Source of the DNA: Flavobacteriales bacterium
GTDB lineage: Bacteria; Bacteroidota; Bacteroidia; Flavobacteriales_D; Sanyastnellaceae
Assembly (NCBI GenBank): GCA_016722445.1
Contig: JADKIZ010000002.1
Span: forward strand, 365,320 to 429,319
Reading direction: 5' to 3'
DNA length: 64,000 bases
The notes under the pieces are model-generated. The model searched no databases. It had not been told where the DNA came from and saw nothing but the letters and a program-made list of their open reading frames with translations. The position numbers were made by a program, and so were the translations under genes. Numbering within the stretch: position 1 is the first letter of the stretch; each line of letters begins with the position of its first letter. Shown one piece after another: positions 18,699 to 28,255 of this stretch.

Positions 18699-19427
18699 AT
18701 GAAGTACATCTTTATCATGTTGTGTTTTGTCTTTGCATCTCAATGCAACGCACAGCTTCCAGAGGGCTATTCTGTCGTGAAAAACATCACAGACAGCATG
18801 CAATTGGTCCAGTTCAAAGGAAAGGTCGGATTGTTCAGTCCTATCTACAATGAAGTGATGCTGATGCCAGAATATGATAGCATTGTCAGGCCAAATTTAC
18901 CGGCGCAAGGTCTTGTACTCATTTATAAAAAGGGAAAAGCCGGAATTGCGGAAATCGCATCAGGCGCTGTTTTTACACTCCCTATTTATGATGAAATTCA
19001 TCAAGGTGGCATTCTTCACCCAACGCTTGCTTTGGTAAAACGCAAAAACAAATACGGTCTCATCGAATTGATTTCCGGATATGAAGTCCTACATCCCAAA
19101 TACGATGAGATATACAAATTCGGTCCTTATGGTGAGCATTTCGCACTCGTAAGAATCGGCAACTTATTTGGCTTGGTCGATGACGAAACCGGCTATGAAC
19201 TTGTACCATGCAAGTATGAAGAAATTGGAATTCCGGGTTCACACGGTAAGGACACATTTCTAATACGTAAAAATGGAAAGTTTGGCATCACGGGTATGGA
19301 AGGTTATGCCATGATTGAATGCATCTACGATAAAATTGAATTCTCGGAAACTAGCGGCTACACATGCAGAAAAGGAATCGAAACATTTTATTTCGATTTG
19401 AATGGATTACCCTATACACCAGAATAA
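18699..19427 (+). CDS. Exported WG-repeat-like protein
   Basis: I start this at ATG 18699, which opens a clear signal peptide (MKYIFIMLCFVFASQCNAQ), giving 242 residues. The mature part consists of about five repeats of roughly 40 residues that alternate a glycine-containing strand such as NKYGLIE or NGKFGIT with a YDEI/YDKI motif. This is the pattern of WG-repeat (KWG) beta proteins, although the Trp of the classical repeat is largely replaced. Such proteins are common in Bacteroidota, extracytoplasmic and of uncertain function. It follows purL by about 30 nt on the same strand, but there is no functional link I can defend. Confidence 0.72.
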   Translation: MKYIFIMLCFVFASQCNAQLPEGYSVVKNITDSMQLVQFKGKVGLFSPIYNEVMLMPEYDSIVRPNLPAQGLVLIYKKGKAGIAEIASGAVFTLPIYDEIHQGGILHPTLALVKRKNKYGLIELISGYEVLHPKYDEIYKFGPYGEHFALVRIGNLFGLVDDETGYELVPCKYEEIGIPGSHGKDTFLIRKNGKFGITGMEGYAMIECIYDKIEFSETSGYTCRKGIETFYFDLNGLPYTPE

Positions 19428-19937
19428 CTCACCAAACTATGGCATTGGGTTATCCACGATCTATGTTCATATTTTCTGAAAATACGTTGCGCGGAACGAA
19501 ATTGTCATTCATGTCTAATTCAACGACATTCGTACGTGTCTAATGCAAATTAATCGGCCTATCCACCGCATTAAAACGATTTACTACAATTTTATTTTTG
19601 CAATCAGAAACATATCCGCATTTGGTGTGTGATGTGTTTTAGAATGGTGTACTTCACCATTGGTGACCGCCCTTAAAATTTGTTCTGTTGTGACACATCA
19701 TCGGTGCTTTAAACAGCGATAATACCTGTCCGGAGTACAGATTGAACCACCCACACCCTTTTAACATTAGAAAACAAATACTGCTGCGTTACTTTATTGT
19801 CGCATCAGAAATGTTGCTACTTGTTTTAGCCCGAATTGCCACGCAGCCTAAACCACTGCGCAACCATTTAATGTGTATTACGGAGATCCGGATAGGTAAT
19901 ACATACTGGAACACCGGAATTTAAAAACCACGCAAGG
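19428..19937 (+). other. 510-bp gap upstream of the subtilase gene
   Basis: I see no convincing gene here. A TATTTTTG box at 19593-19600 fits the promoter pattern and would give a leader of about 330 nt. There is also a small hairpin (ATGGTG...CACCAT) at about 19644-19660. A 60-codon open frame at 19742-19924 has no family resemblance. A long regulated leader for the protease is possible but unsupported. Confidence 0.4.
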
Positions 19938-22900
19938 ATGAAATCAAACATGAAGTTCTTCTTCATGTCAGTGGCTATTGCCATGACATGTTTCTCGTCT
20001 GCACAAAAAAACTTTGACCACAACGGTGGCGGTTTTCCGCTCACAGAATTCGTGGTAAAAGCAACAGATGATCTCGACGCACTTGAAAAAAATCTTCCAG
20101 AAGGTACAGTCGTCGTCAGCAGACATTATCCATTGAATATTCTTACGATCATCAATGAAAATTTGGATGAAAGCAATTTTGAGAGAGCATTGATCGCAAA
20201 TCCTCTCATCAATTATCTTGATAGAGCGGAAGCAGATCAAACTGGTAATCCAATTTTACCTACAGGCCTTGTTATCATCCAACCACAAAATGGATTTGAA
20301 ACCGCAGCTTTTGGCTTTTGTAATGCATTGGGATGTTCGCAAAAGCAAACGTTGAAAAGCCTTGCATGGACAGTATTCCAATTGCCAAAGAATTTATCTT
20401 ATCGAGATTTCGAGTCTAGTGCTAAAAACTCCGGATTGTTTGAGCTTATCATGCGCGATGAAATCATTTTATGTGAAGAACATGTGTCGGATGATACCTT
20501 TTGGACCAGTTGCTGGTACGTTTCACAGGCTTCTGATAATGACATCGATGCTGATCTCGCATGGCAAAATCTTCCCGCTGGCGCTGCAAATGCCCAAGTA
20601 ACGATCATCGATGGCCATGGATTTGATGTTTCGCATCCTGATTTGGCTGCCAACATAGTAGACACCTACAATGCTGTGAATCAAACAACGATAGTGACAC
20701 CAGGAAATACTTATGAAAAACACGCCACGGCTTGCGCAGGTATACCTGGCGCTTTGTACAATAATGCGCTGGGCATTCCAGGCCTTGGTTACAACAAAAT
20801 AAAAATACAAGCCATTCAAATCGGATACAATGCACAAGCCTCAGGAACATTTTACACTTCTTCCACCTATCAGGCGAATGCTATCAATCATGCCATGTCA
20901 ACCGGCAATACTGTTGCTATCTCTATGTCTTTTGGTGGTACAACTTTTCAAACAACATTTTATAACGCCATCACATCAGCTCGCACAACAGCACGCAACG
21001 GCAAAGGAATACCGGTTTTTGCAAGCACAGGAAACAATGGAGTTACCGGTTGGATCAATTATCCCGCTTCATATGCAGGCGTAATTGCAGTGGGGGCTAC
21101 CACTTCATTAGATACACGTTCATCGTTTTCAAACTACGGTACAGGACTCATTTTATCGGCGCCTGGAACAGCCATCACCACAACAGATATTGCAGGAACA
21201 AATGGCTATTCAACCACCGACTATACCAATTTCAGTGGCACAAGTGCAGCCTGCCCTGTTGCTGCCAGTGTTGGGGCAATGGTACTCATCGCCAATCCAA
21301 ATTTGACAGAAACTGAAGTCAAAACAATCCTTGCTCAGAGTTGTGAAAAGGTAGGAGGTTATTCATACGCCAGCGACACTTCAAATCCATACAGCACCTG
21401 GAGCAATGAACTTGGTTATGGAAGAGTAAATATGAATGCGGCGGTGTTATCCGCCATTTCAACAACAACGCCAAATCCTGACTTGACTATTGGCAACTAT
21501 TCAGTAAATGACAATACTGTCAACACTGGTCAAAGTATCAGCATCCAAGCGTCGCAATCCACCAATCAACCCTCATTGGGTTCTATATCACCTGTGCTTG
21601 AAATGCGCTGGTCTACAGACCAGATTTGGTCCACATCAGATATTCTGATAGGCACATCCATATCAACGCTTGGAAATGGTATTAACTCAGAAACAGAGAT
21701 TTTGCCGTACACCATTCCAGCTGGATCTGGAACACGCTATATCTTGATAAAATGTGATGCAACTGCATTGGTCACCGAAACCAACGAAAACAATAACATG
21801 GTGGTCATTCCCATTACGGTTTCTTCTACTACATCAACACCGGACATTATCATTTCATCCATGAGCATCAGCGACCTTACACCCAATGTAGGTCAGACTG
21901 TTTTACTATCCTGTACTCAATCCATTTCATCTGCTACATCCATATCGGCAGTAACTCTCGAATATCGGTATTCAACCGATGGTACGTGGTCCAATGACGA
22001 TGTTGTTCTTGGAACCGATGTATCCAACATCGGTGTTAGTCCATCATCTGAAACAGAAAGCATCACATTTACCTTTCCTTCTGGAACAGGCAACCGATTT
22101 TTGTTGGTGAAAGCCGATTCACCAGAACAAATCACAGAATCGAACGAAACCAACAACGTATTTGTACTTCCTGTGGTGGTATCAACTACTGTCACAAATC
22201 CCGATATCACGATCAGCTCACTCACCAGCACAGCAACAAATGTCATCGTAGGGCAAAGCGTCACCGTGAGTTGCCAACAAGTGATCTCAAATCCACCCAC
22301 CACCACCATCAGTGTAAGTCTGGAATATAGGTGGTCATTGGATTTGACCTTCGATACTGCTGATCTGTTGATAGGCAATACAATTTCCACTCTTGGAGGA
22401 AGCACAACATCAGAAATTGAATCCATCACATTTGGAATTCCCACAGGAACCGGAACGAGATATTTATTGATGAAGGCAGATGCTTCCAATTCTGTCACAG
22501 AAACAAACGAGTCCAATGTTTACAGCATCACATACAATGTGAGCACTCCATCTAATTTACCTGATATATTCATCGATGAGTTCAGTGCATCAATGAGCAG
22601 CGTATCACCTGGCCAACAAATTACAGTCAATTGCTTTCAAAATATTAGTGATCCTGCTTATGCTGCAACTAACGTTTTCATGGAATATCGCTGGGCCACA
22701 GGAACTACATACTCTACAAGCTATTCAATTGTCGGAGTAGATTACAGTTCGTTAGGTGGTGGGGATGCAGATGATGATGAATCGCTCACATTCACCGTAC
22801 CCGCCGGCACAGGTCAGCGATACATTATGATCAAGTGTGATTCAAATAACGGAGTGAATGAATCCAATGAAAGCAACAATGTATATACTTTGCCCATAAC

Positions 22901-23261
22901 GGTGGTTGTTTCTGCACTTCAAGCAACGCTCTCTGAATATTCAAAATTGACATCTACAGAAATTTACGAATCCGATCAATTTGAAGAAAATCCCGAAGAA
23001 AGTAGTTCTTCTGAAATAGAATTCTCATTCTACCCAAATCCGACAAGAGGCAACATATTCGTCAACTTCAAAAACGATGATGCTTTGACAGCTCAGTATG
23101 TCATTTATGACATGACCGGACATTTGGTTCAATCAGGAAGTCTCAATTCGAATGTTACTTCATTTTGTGTAGATGTGAGCGAATTGGTATCTGGAACATA
23201 TTTGTTCCAAATTTCTTCAGTGAAATTTCATCGCCATGAACGTTTGATCATATCGAGATAG
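19938..23261 (+). CDS. T9SS-exported subtilisin-like serine protease with four CARDB repeats
   Basis: This 1107-residue protein starts with a signal peptide (MKFFFMSVAIAMTCFSSAQ). It has an N-terminal propeptide of about 170 residues, then an S8 catalytic domain with Asp in VTIIDGHGFDVSHPD, His in KHATACAG and Ser in FSGTSAACP. Four CARDB-like beta modules of about 120 residues follow, starting near residues 513, 634, 754 and 874, each opening with PDitI and ending in a TETNESNN-type motif. The C terminus is a T9SS type-A sorting domain (FSFYPNPTRGNIFV, GTYLFQISS). It should therefore be exported through the PorU/PorV machinery encoded at the other end of the window. The role is probably extracellular protein digestion; specificity is unknown. 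Confidence 0.94.
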   Translation: MKSNMKFFFMSVAIAMTCFSSAQKNFDHNGGGFPLTEFVVKATDDLDALEKNLPEGTVVVSRHYPLNILTIINENLDESNFERALIANPLINYLDRAEADQTGNPILPTGLVIIQPQNGFETAAFGFCNALGCSQKQTLKSLAWTVFQLPKNLSYRDFESSAKNSGLFELIMRDEIILCEEHVSDDTFWTSCWYVSQASDNDIDADLAWQNLPAGAANAQVTIIDGHGFDVSHPDLAANIVDTYNAVNQTTIVTPGNTYEKHATACAGIPGALYNNALGIPGLGYNKIKIQAIQIGYNAQASGTFYTSSTYQANAINHAMSTGNTVAISMSFGGTTFQTTFYNAITSARTTARNGKGIPVFASTGNNGVTGWINYPASYAGVIAVGATTSLDTRSSFSNYGTGLILSAPGTAITTTDIAGTNGYSTTDYTNFSGTSAACPVAASVGAMVLIANPNLTETEVKTILAQSCEKVGGYSYASDTSNPYSTWSNELGYGRVNMNAAVLSAISTTTPNPDLTIGNYSVNDNTVNTGQSISIQASQSTNQPSLGSISPVLEMRWSTDQIWSTSDILIGTSISTLGNGINSETEILPYTIPAGSGTRYILIKCDATALVTETNENNNMVVIPITVSSTTSTPDIIISSMSISDLTPNVGQTVLLSCTQSISSATSISAVTLEYRYSTDGTWSNDDVVLGTDVSNIGVSPSSETESITFTFPSGTGNRFLLVKADSPEQITESNETNNVFVLPVVVSTTVTNPDITISSLTSTATNVIVGQSVTVSCQQVISNPPTTTISVSLEYRWSLDLTFDTADLLIGNTISTLGGSTTSEIESITFGIPTGTGTRYLLMKADASNSVTETNESNVYSITYNVSTPSNLPDIFIDEFSASMSSVSPGQQITVNCFQNISDPAYAATNVFMEYRWATGTTYSTSYSIVGVDYSSLGGGDADDDESLTFTVPAGTGQRYIMIKCDSNNGVNESNESNNVYTLPITVVVSALQATLSEYSKLTSTEIYESDQFEENPEESSSSEIEFSFYPNPTRGNIFVNFKNDDALTAQYVIYDMTGHLVQSGSLNSNVTSFCVDVSELVSGTYLFQISSVKFHRHERLIISR

Positions 23262-23361
23262 ATTCAAAGTCATGAAGATCTAAGTCAAATTAGATTGATT
23301 AGAACTCTGAAAAAAGTGATGGCATCATAGAACAAAGCTATACTCAATCCGATCATAAATA

Positions 23362-23391
23362 AAAAAGGCTGACTCTTAAGTCAGCCTTTTT
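23362..23391. terminator. Bidirectional terminator between the two T9SS cargo genes
   Basis: A perfect 13-bp stem (23362-23374 with 23379-23391, loop CTTA) is flanked by A and T runs on both sides, so it can act in both directions between convergent genes. Confidence 0.88.
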
Positions 23392-23413
23392 CATATCATA
23401 GATCTAAATTCTC

Positions 23414-24991
23414 TTAACGAATCACTTTAATGGTCTTTTCTTCCTGACCAGCAATGAGCCTGAGGAGATAAACACCTTTAGCAACTGCGTTTACATCAAA
23501 AGCAATATTTTGCTGACCAATACCACGTTCACCGTTATAGATATTTGAAACATGTTTCCCTGTAAGATCAAATAAATCAAGTTGAACATGTGCAGGTTTA
23601 TTCAAAACAAGACGAATTGTACTTTCATCGTTCATTGGATTTGGATAAACACTTAAAGCGTTTTCAGAAAGTATGTTTTCATCAACACCTACTGTGATCA
23701 CAACGTCTTCACAGTCCGTCGCGTTGCATCCTGTTGGATTACCAAGGTCAGCATATGTAACGCAAACGGTATAAGTGTTACTTACGGTGTATGTGTGAGA
23801 ACCATTGTCTGCCAATACAGGGAAAGATCCATCACCCCAGGTAATGACATATTGTGGACTTGTTGCACCATCACCTAAGGCAGTGACCGATACCACGTTT
23901 CCTGTTTGGTTGACAGTAATTTCAACAGTGCATGCAGCAACATCATCTACAACTACTTCAACACAAGAAACAACCTGACAATTTTCTAGGTTAGCCAGAT
24001 CAATATAAGAAGCGCAAATTTGATATGTTCCTGCGGTAGTGTAGGTATGTGTATCCGGTATCGAAGTTCCTGTAGGTGAACTATCACCCCAATCAACACT
24101 AATTTCCGGTGATGATGCACCTGATGCTGTTCCAGTTAGAACAACTGTCAAACCACTTTTTGTAGTCGTCAAATCCAAGGTACACGAACCGAGATCTTCA
24201 ATCAGCACAGTTTCACAATCTGTGACATTGCATCCATCTGGACCAAAATCACCATAAATCACACAAATTTCAAATTCACCGGTAGTATTGTAAATGTGAG
24301 TCGCTGACGAAGACATATCAAATTGTCCATCTCCCCAATTGATGATATAATTCGAAGATAAAGCACCATCCCCAACAGCACTGGCGAGAACTGTGGATCC
24401 ATCAACTGTAGTGGTAAGCGTTACAGTGCAAGCACCTGTATTCTCCTGCAACACCACTTCATGACACTGAATGAGTGTGCAGTTATCAGGATTGTCCAGA
24501 TCTGTGAATGTCACACAAATATTGTAAGTTCCATTCGCAGCATATACGTGATTTGCAAGCTCAGTCGTTTCAACCGGACTGCCATCACCCCAATCTATTG
24601 TGAAAGATGGCGCACTTGCACCCGAAGAATTGATCTGCAATCCAACATTTAATCCCAGTGTCATTGGAATAAAATCCATGGTACAACCTTCTCCAGTGAT
24701 GATCACATCCTGACAAGCAGTTTGATTACAATTGATAATATCTGCCTGATCATAATAAACATAGCATATTTGGTATGTGCCCGGTGCTGCATAAGTGTGT
24801 GTGGCAGACTGAACCTGGTCTTCATTGCCATCGCCCCAGATAATACCATAACCCGGCATAGAAGCACCACTTCCATTGATCGTAACAGTCACTTCATTGC
24901 CGTTGGTAACAATGTCCATCGTAGCAAAACATTGGGACACCATCACCTCTGACAAAAGAATCAGAAAAAGAAATAAGTAAATTTTTTTCAT
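23414..24991 (-). CDS. T9SS-exported protein with five PKD-like repeats
   Basis: The start at ATG 24991 opens a signal peptide (MKKIYLFLFLILLSEVMVSQ); the upstream ATG of the open frame lies before the likely promoter. The mature protein has five PKD-like repeats of about 85-90 residues. Each contains a WGDG-type motif (IIWGDG, IDWGDG, INWGDG, VDWGDS, ITWGDG), then H-T/V-Y, GTYQICVTY-like strands, and a conserved Cys pair. The C-terminal 75 residues are a T9SS type-A sorting domain (LSVYPNPMNDEST, GVYLLRLIAG). It is probably a surface-attached or released structural protein or adhesin. It is about 525 residues long. Confidence 0.92.
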   Translation of the reverse strand: MKKIYLFLFLILLSEVMVSQCFATMDIVTNGNEVTVTINGSGASMPGYGIIWGDGNEDQVQSATHTYAAPGTYQICYVYYDQADIINCNQTACQDVIITGEGCTMDFIPMTLGLNVGLQINSSGASAPSFTIDWGDGSPVETTELANHVYAANGTYNICVTFTDLDNPDNCTLIQCHEVVLQENTGACTVTLTTTVDGSTVLASAVGDGALSSNYIINWGDGQFDMSSSATHIYNTTGEFEICVIYGDFGPDGCNVTDCETVLIEDLGSCTLDLTTTKSGLTVVLTGTASGASSPEISVDWGDSSPTGTSIPDTHTYTTAGTYQICASYIDLANLENCQVVSCVEVVVDDVAACTVEITVNQTGNVVSVTALGDGATSPQYVITWGDGSFPVLADNGSHTYTVSNTYTVCVTYADLGNPTGCNATDCEDVVITVGVDENILSENALSVYPNPMNDESTIRLVLNKPAHVQLDLFDLTGKHVSNIYNGERGIGQQNIAFDVNAVAKGVYLLRLIAGQEEKTIKVIR

Positions 24992-25010
24992 ATGTAGTTG
25001 GATTTGGATT

Positions 25011-25018
25011 CGAAAATA
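25011..25018 (-). promoter_or_regulatory. -7-like box for the PKD-repeat gene
   Basis: Minus-strand TATTTTCG lies 19 nt upstream of ATG 24991 and supports that start over 25066. Confidence 0.4.
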
Positions 25019-25157
25019 AAGTGATGAATCGTTTGTATTCTCACAATAGTGCCATGAATTAAACATTGGTTCGTTAAATGTAAATTATGCAATCAATCAT
25101 AATGGTTAAGTCATTCCATACGCTTCAATCCCCCGTCAAATCTAGTTTCTAAAATTT

Positions 25158-25179
25158 AATTGGTCGGATATTACCAATT
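25158..25179. repeat. Inverted repeat in the gap upstream of the PKD-repeat gene
   Basis: AATTGGT and ACCAATT form a 7-bp stem with an 8-base spacer. It could be an operator or chance in AT-rich DNA. The rest of 24992-25263 shows nothing else I can name. Confidence 0.25.
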
Positions 25180-25263
25180 CTACTTATGATCAGGAACACA
25201 CTTCCAGCCATCAAAATTCACCACAAATCAATCCTACGAACTTGGAAAAAAATCGAAATTGGG

Positions 25264-25391
25264 TAAAAAACAAGAGGCTTCCCGTTGGAAGCCTCATGTC
25301 ACTAAACCTTTAACCAAAACCTACCCACTATGAAACCTATGGGAGGATCTTCTGACCTATAAACCATAGAAACAGTCTTTGGTTCAGAAGA
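25264..25391 (-). ncRNA. Candidate structured small RNA with its own promoter and terminator
   Basis: Read on the minus strand, an about 128-nt unit has all the parts of an independent small RNA. A TTTA-N18-TACATTTG promoter (25397-25426) predicts a start near 25391. Hairpin 1 pairs 25381-25391 with 25348-25357 (TCTTCTGAACC with GGTCAGAAGA). Hairpin 2 pairs 25340-25346 with 25320-25327 (CCTCCCA with TGGGTAGG). A perfect 9-bp terminator stem (25274-25282 with 25287-25295) is followed by TTGTTTTTT. No protein-coding frame fits. It is 270 nt upstream of the PKD-repeat gene, but the terminator makes a simple leader unlikely. I cannot assign it to a known RNA family by eye; a 6S-like or lineage-specific RNA is possible. 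Confidence 0.6.
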
Positions 25392-25396
25392 CGCAA

Positions 25397-25426
25397 CAAA
25401 TGTACGTCGTTATGCACGCATATAAA
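25397..25426 (-). promoter_or_regulatory. Promoter of the candidate small RNA
   Basis: Minus-strand TACATTTG is an exact TAnnTTTG -7 box (25397-25404). It is preceded by TTTA 18 nt upstream (25423-25426), close to the TTTG -33 element. Confidence 0.55.
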
Positions 25427-25578
25427 TGTTAAGAAGAACAAAAACGACTGTTAATGATTTCCCAAAAACCTTATCTGACGCGGGTTATAAGACATCATAA
25501 ACCAGTGACAAAAATCACAAATCTGACGATTTCATGACGTATATCAAGCAAAAAGAAATGGCGTAACCGAGAATGAAC

Positions 25579-26031
25579 CTATTCCCTGTTTTTTGAATCC
25601 ACAATGATCGTTACCGGACCGTCATTGACGAGAGCTATGTCCATCATTGCACCGAATTTTCCGGTGAATACCGGACGACCGATTTCACCTGAAATCCTTT
25701 CATTGAAATTTTCATAGAGCGGAATAGCATACTCAGGTCTTGCAGCGCGGATAAAAGATGGACGATTTCCCTTCTTCGTGGCAGCATGCAATGTGAATTG
25801 ACTTACCACCAAAATATCACCTCCAAGCTCGCGGATATCCAAATTCATCTTTCCATCGGGATCAGAAAAAATGCGCATACCTGCAATTTTTGGGGCGAGC
25901 CACTCCACATCAGAAGTATCATCGTCGTGTTCGATTCCCAATAAGATAAGCAAGCCTTGTCCTATTGAAGATATAACCTGCTCATCAATGGAAACAGAAG
26001 CAGATCGAACCCTTTGTATAACAACTCTCAT
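25579..26031 (-). CDS. dtd: D-aminoacyl-tRNA deacylase
   Basis: Dtd removes D-amino acids, and glycine mischarged on tRNA-Ala, from tRNAs. The 150-residue protein matches the family end to end: MRVVIQRVRSASVSID at the start, the active-site motif SQFTLHA, and the cross-subunit motif NDGPVTI near the C terminus. It functions as a cytoplasmic homodimer. A TAGTTTTG box lies 4 nt upstream of the ATG, so its mRNA may have no leader. The recG gene is divergent about 80 bp away. Confidence 0.97.
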   Translation of the reverse strand: MRVVIQRVRSASVSIDEQVISSIGQGLLILLGIEHDDDTSDVEWLAPKIAGMRIFSDPDGKMNLDIRELGGDILVVSQFTLHAATKKGNRPSFIRAARPEYAIPLYENFNERISGEIGRPVFTGKFGAMMDIALVNDGPVTIIVDSKNRE

Positions 26032-26035
26032 GCGA

Positions 26036-26043
26036 CAAAACTA
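26036..26043 (-). promoter_or_regulatory. -7 box adjoining the dtd start
   Basis: Minus-strand TAGTTTTG is an exact TAnnTTTG match, separated from the dtd ATG by only 4 nt. Confidence 0.5.
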
Positions 26044-26101
26044 AAAGCTTCCTTCAAAAACGAGCATAAAATATGCGTTCTGCTGATACACTCACAGACC
26101 A

Positions 26102-26109
26102 TAAATTCG
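26102..26109 (+). promoter_or_regulatory. -7-like box adjoining the recG start
   Basis: TAAATTCG ends 4 nt before the GTG at 26114, again predicting a transcript that begins at the start codon. Confidence 0.45.
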
Positions 26110-26113
26110 CCGC

Positions 26114-28207
26114 GTGTTACAAGATGAGATCACATATCTGAAAGGAGTCGGCCCGCAAAGGGCTGAAGCGCTTATCAGTGAACTTCACATCAGAACACGC
26201 GAAGACTTGCTGCTTTACTACCCATTTCGGTATATCGACAGATCGCAAATCACCACTGTGAACAAAATCAACGGTGAATCAATCGCGGTGCAGCTTATAG
26301 GAAAAATCATATCATTGAAAGAAATCGGAACAGGAAAAAGCAAAAGACTATCTGGAATTTTCCGAGATGATACAGGTGACATCGAATTGGTATGGTTCAA
26401 AGCACCAAGATGGCTTTTACAGCACGTGAAAGTGAATGAATCCTATGTGCTTTTTGGCAAACCAACCGAATTCAAAGGGAAATACAATTTTTCACATCCC
26501 GAACTCGAATTGCTTGAAGATGCCAGAATTGCTCAGGGCTCGGAACTTAAACCGGTTTACGGAACCACACAGAAGCTCATCACCAAAGGACTAAACAGCA
26601 ATGGAATTGCCAAGTTAACCCGGGTTCTTGTAGAAGAATGTAAATCTTTTATTCAGGAAAATCTTCCCGATGAAATTCTTCAACGGTACAGACTCATGTC
26701 GCGTCATGACGCTATTGCTCAAGTGCATGTACCAACCAATCAACAACTACTTGAATCGGCAAGACGCAGGTTAAAATTCGAAGAATTGCTTTTCATTCAA
26801 TTGAGACTTGCCAAACAAAAACTCAATCAAACCAAACTTGAACGCGGCGTTGTTTTTCAAAAAGTAGGTGACCTTTTCAATCGGTTTTACCATGAACATC
26901 TTCCTTTCGAACTCACCAATGCACAAAAGAGAGTCGTCAAAGAAATTCGAATAGATGTAGCCCGTGGCCATCACATGAATCGTCTTATACAAGGCGATGT
27001 AGGTAGTGGCAAAACCGTTGTCGCTCTCCTTGCCGCTCTGCTAGCCATCGACAATGGATACCAGGTTTGTATGATGGTTCCCACGGAAATTCTCGCTCAA
27101 CAACACTACGCAACTCTTTCTTCACTTTTGGAGAATATTCCGGTGAGAACGGAATTGCTTACTGGCTCAACACCAAAATCAAAACGAAGACATCTTCTTC
27201 AAGATCTTTTAAACGGTGATTTGAATTTCATTGTAGGCACACATGCACTGATTGAACCAGTTGTTCAATTCAAAAATCTTGGACTATGCATCATCGATGA
27301 ACAACATCGATTTGGTGTAGCACAGCGCGCACAATTGTGGAAAAAAGCTGACTTACCACCCCACGTTCTGGTGATGACCGCCACGCCAATTCCCCGCACA
27401 TTGGCCATGACCTTGTATGGAGATCTTGACATCAGTGTCATCGATGAATTACCACCAGGACGCAAACCTATCGTTACGCAATGGAAGAGCGACTCAAGGC
27501 GAATCGAGGTTTTTCAATTTATGGAAAACGAAATTTCGAAAGGAAGACAAGTGTATGTTGTATATCCATTGATTGCAGAAAGTGAAGCGCTCGACTATAA
27601 AGATCTCATCGATGGATATGAAAGTATCGTGCGCAGATTTCCGCTTCCAAATTATCATGTGAGTATCGTTCATGGCCAAATGAAAAGTGATGCCAAAGAA
27701 TATGAGATGAAACAATTCGTTGAGGGCAAAACACAAATCATGGTTGCTACAACGGTAATTGAAGTGGGCGTGAATGTGCCCAATGCAACAGTAATGGTTG
27801 TTGAAAGTGCAGAAAGATTTGGACTCTCCCAATTACACCAATTGCGCGGACGTGTTGGCCGCGGCGGTGATCAGAGTTATTGTATTCTCATGACCGGTGT
27901 AAAAGTCAGCAACGATAGCAAGACAAGATTGGAAACCATGGTGAGAACCAATGATGGATTCGAAATTGCCGAGGTGGACCTTCAACTTCGCGGTCCCGGC
28001 GATCTGGCAGGAACTCAACAAAGCGGTGCGCTTGAACTCAAAATTGCAGATCTGGCAAAAGACCAGGTGATGTTGTCCGCTGCGCGTGAACTCGCATTGG
28101 AAATTACCGATGAAGACCCGAATCTTTCACAACCGAAAAACCAACTGCTTCTGCAGGAGCTTCTCAAATCGAGTGAAACAAAGTCTGATTGGAGTAAAAT
28201 TTCGTAA
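26114..28207 (+). CDS. recG: ATP-dependent DNA helicase RecG
   Basis: RecG remodels stalled replication forks and branched DNA. The 697-residue protein has the N-terminal wedge domain with an OB fold (YLKGVGPQRAEAL start, LIGKIISLKEIG) and then superfamily 2 helicase motifs. These are motif I GDVGSGKTVVAL, motif Ia VPTEILAQQH, DEQH as motif II, TATPIPRTLA as motif III, VATTVIEVGVNVPNA as motif V and QLRGRVGRG as motif VI. The C-terminal region GPGDLAGTQQSG is also typical. Length matches the family. The start is GTG, immediately after the promoter box. It is followed by an SDR gene that has its own promoter-like box. Confidence 0.97.
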   Translation: MLQDEITYLKGVGPQRAEALISELHIRTREDLLLYYPFRYIDRSQITTVNKINGESIAVQLIGKIISLKEIGTGKSKRLSGIFRDDTGDIELVWFKAPRWLLQHVKVNESYVLFGKPTEFKGKYNFSHPELELLEDARIAQGSELKPVYGTTQKLITKGLNSNGIAKLTRVLVEECKSFIQENLPDEILQRYRLMSRHDAIAQVHVPTNQQLLESARRRLKFEELLFIQLRLAKQKLNQTKLERGVVFQKVGDLFNRFYHEHLPFELTNAQKRVVKEIRIDVARGHHMNRLIQGDVGSGKTVVALLAALLAIDNGYQVCMMVPTEILAQQHYATLSSLLENIPVRTELLTGSTPKSKRRHLLQDLLNGDLNFIVGTHALIEPVVQFKNLGLCIIDEQHRFGVAQRAQLWKKADLPPHVLVMTATPIPRTLAMTLYGDLDISVIDELPPGRKPIVTQWKSDSRRIEVFQFMENEISKGRQVYVVYPLIAESEALDYKDLIDGYESIVRRFPLPNYHVSIVHGQMKSDAKEYEMKQFVEGKTQIMVATTVIEVGVNVPNATVMVVESAERFGLSQLHQLRGRVGRGGDQSYCILMTGVKVSNDSKTRLETMVRTNDGFEIAEVDLQLRGPGDLAGTQQSGALELKIADLAKDQVMLSAARELALEITDEDPNLSQPKNQLLLQELLKSSETKSDWSKIS

Positions 28208-28243
28208 CGACATTTCATAGACTTTTCTCCTGTCATTTCTTCT

Positions 28244-28251
28244 CATCTTTG
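28244..28251 (+). promoter_or_regulatory. -7-like box adjoining the SDR gene start
   Basis: CATCTTTG differs from TAnnTTTG at the first base and ends 4 nt before the ATG at 28256. Confidence 0.35.
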
Positions 28252-28255
28252 CGTC

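Noticed and set aside
19742..19924. 60-codon open frame in the gap before the subtilase gene
   Set aside because: No family resemblance, no promoter box at its start, and no signal or domain pattern; it looks like chance in a non-coding leader.
23414..25066. Longer reading of the PKD-repeat protein from ATG 25066
   Set aside because: It would place 25 residues before a clear signal peptide and start upstream of the likely promoter box at 25011-25018.
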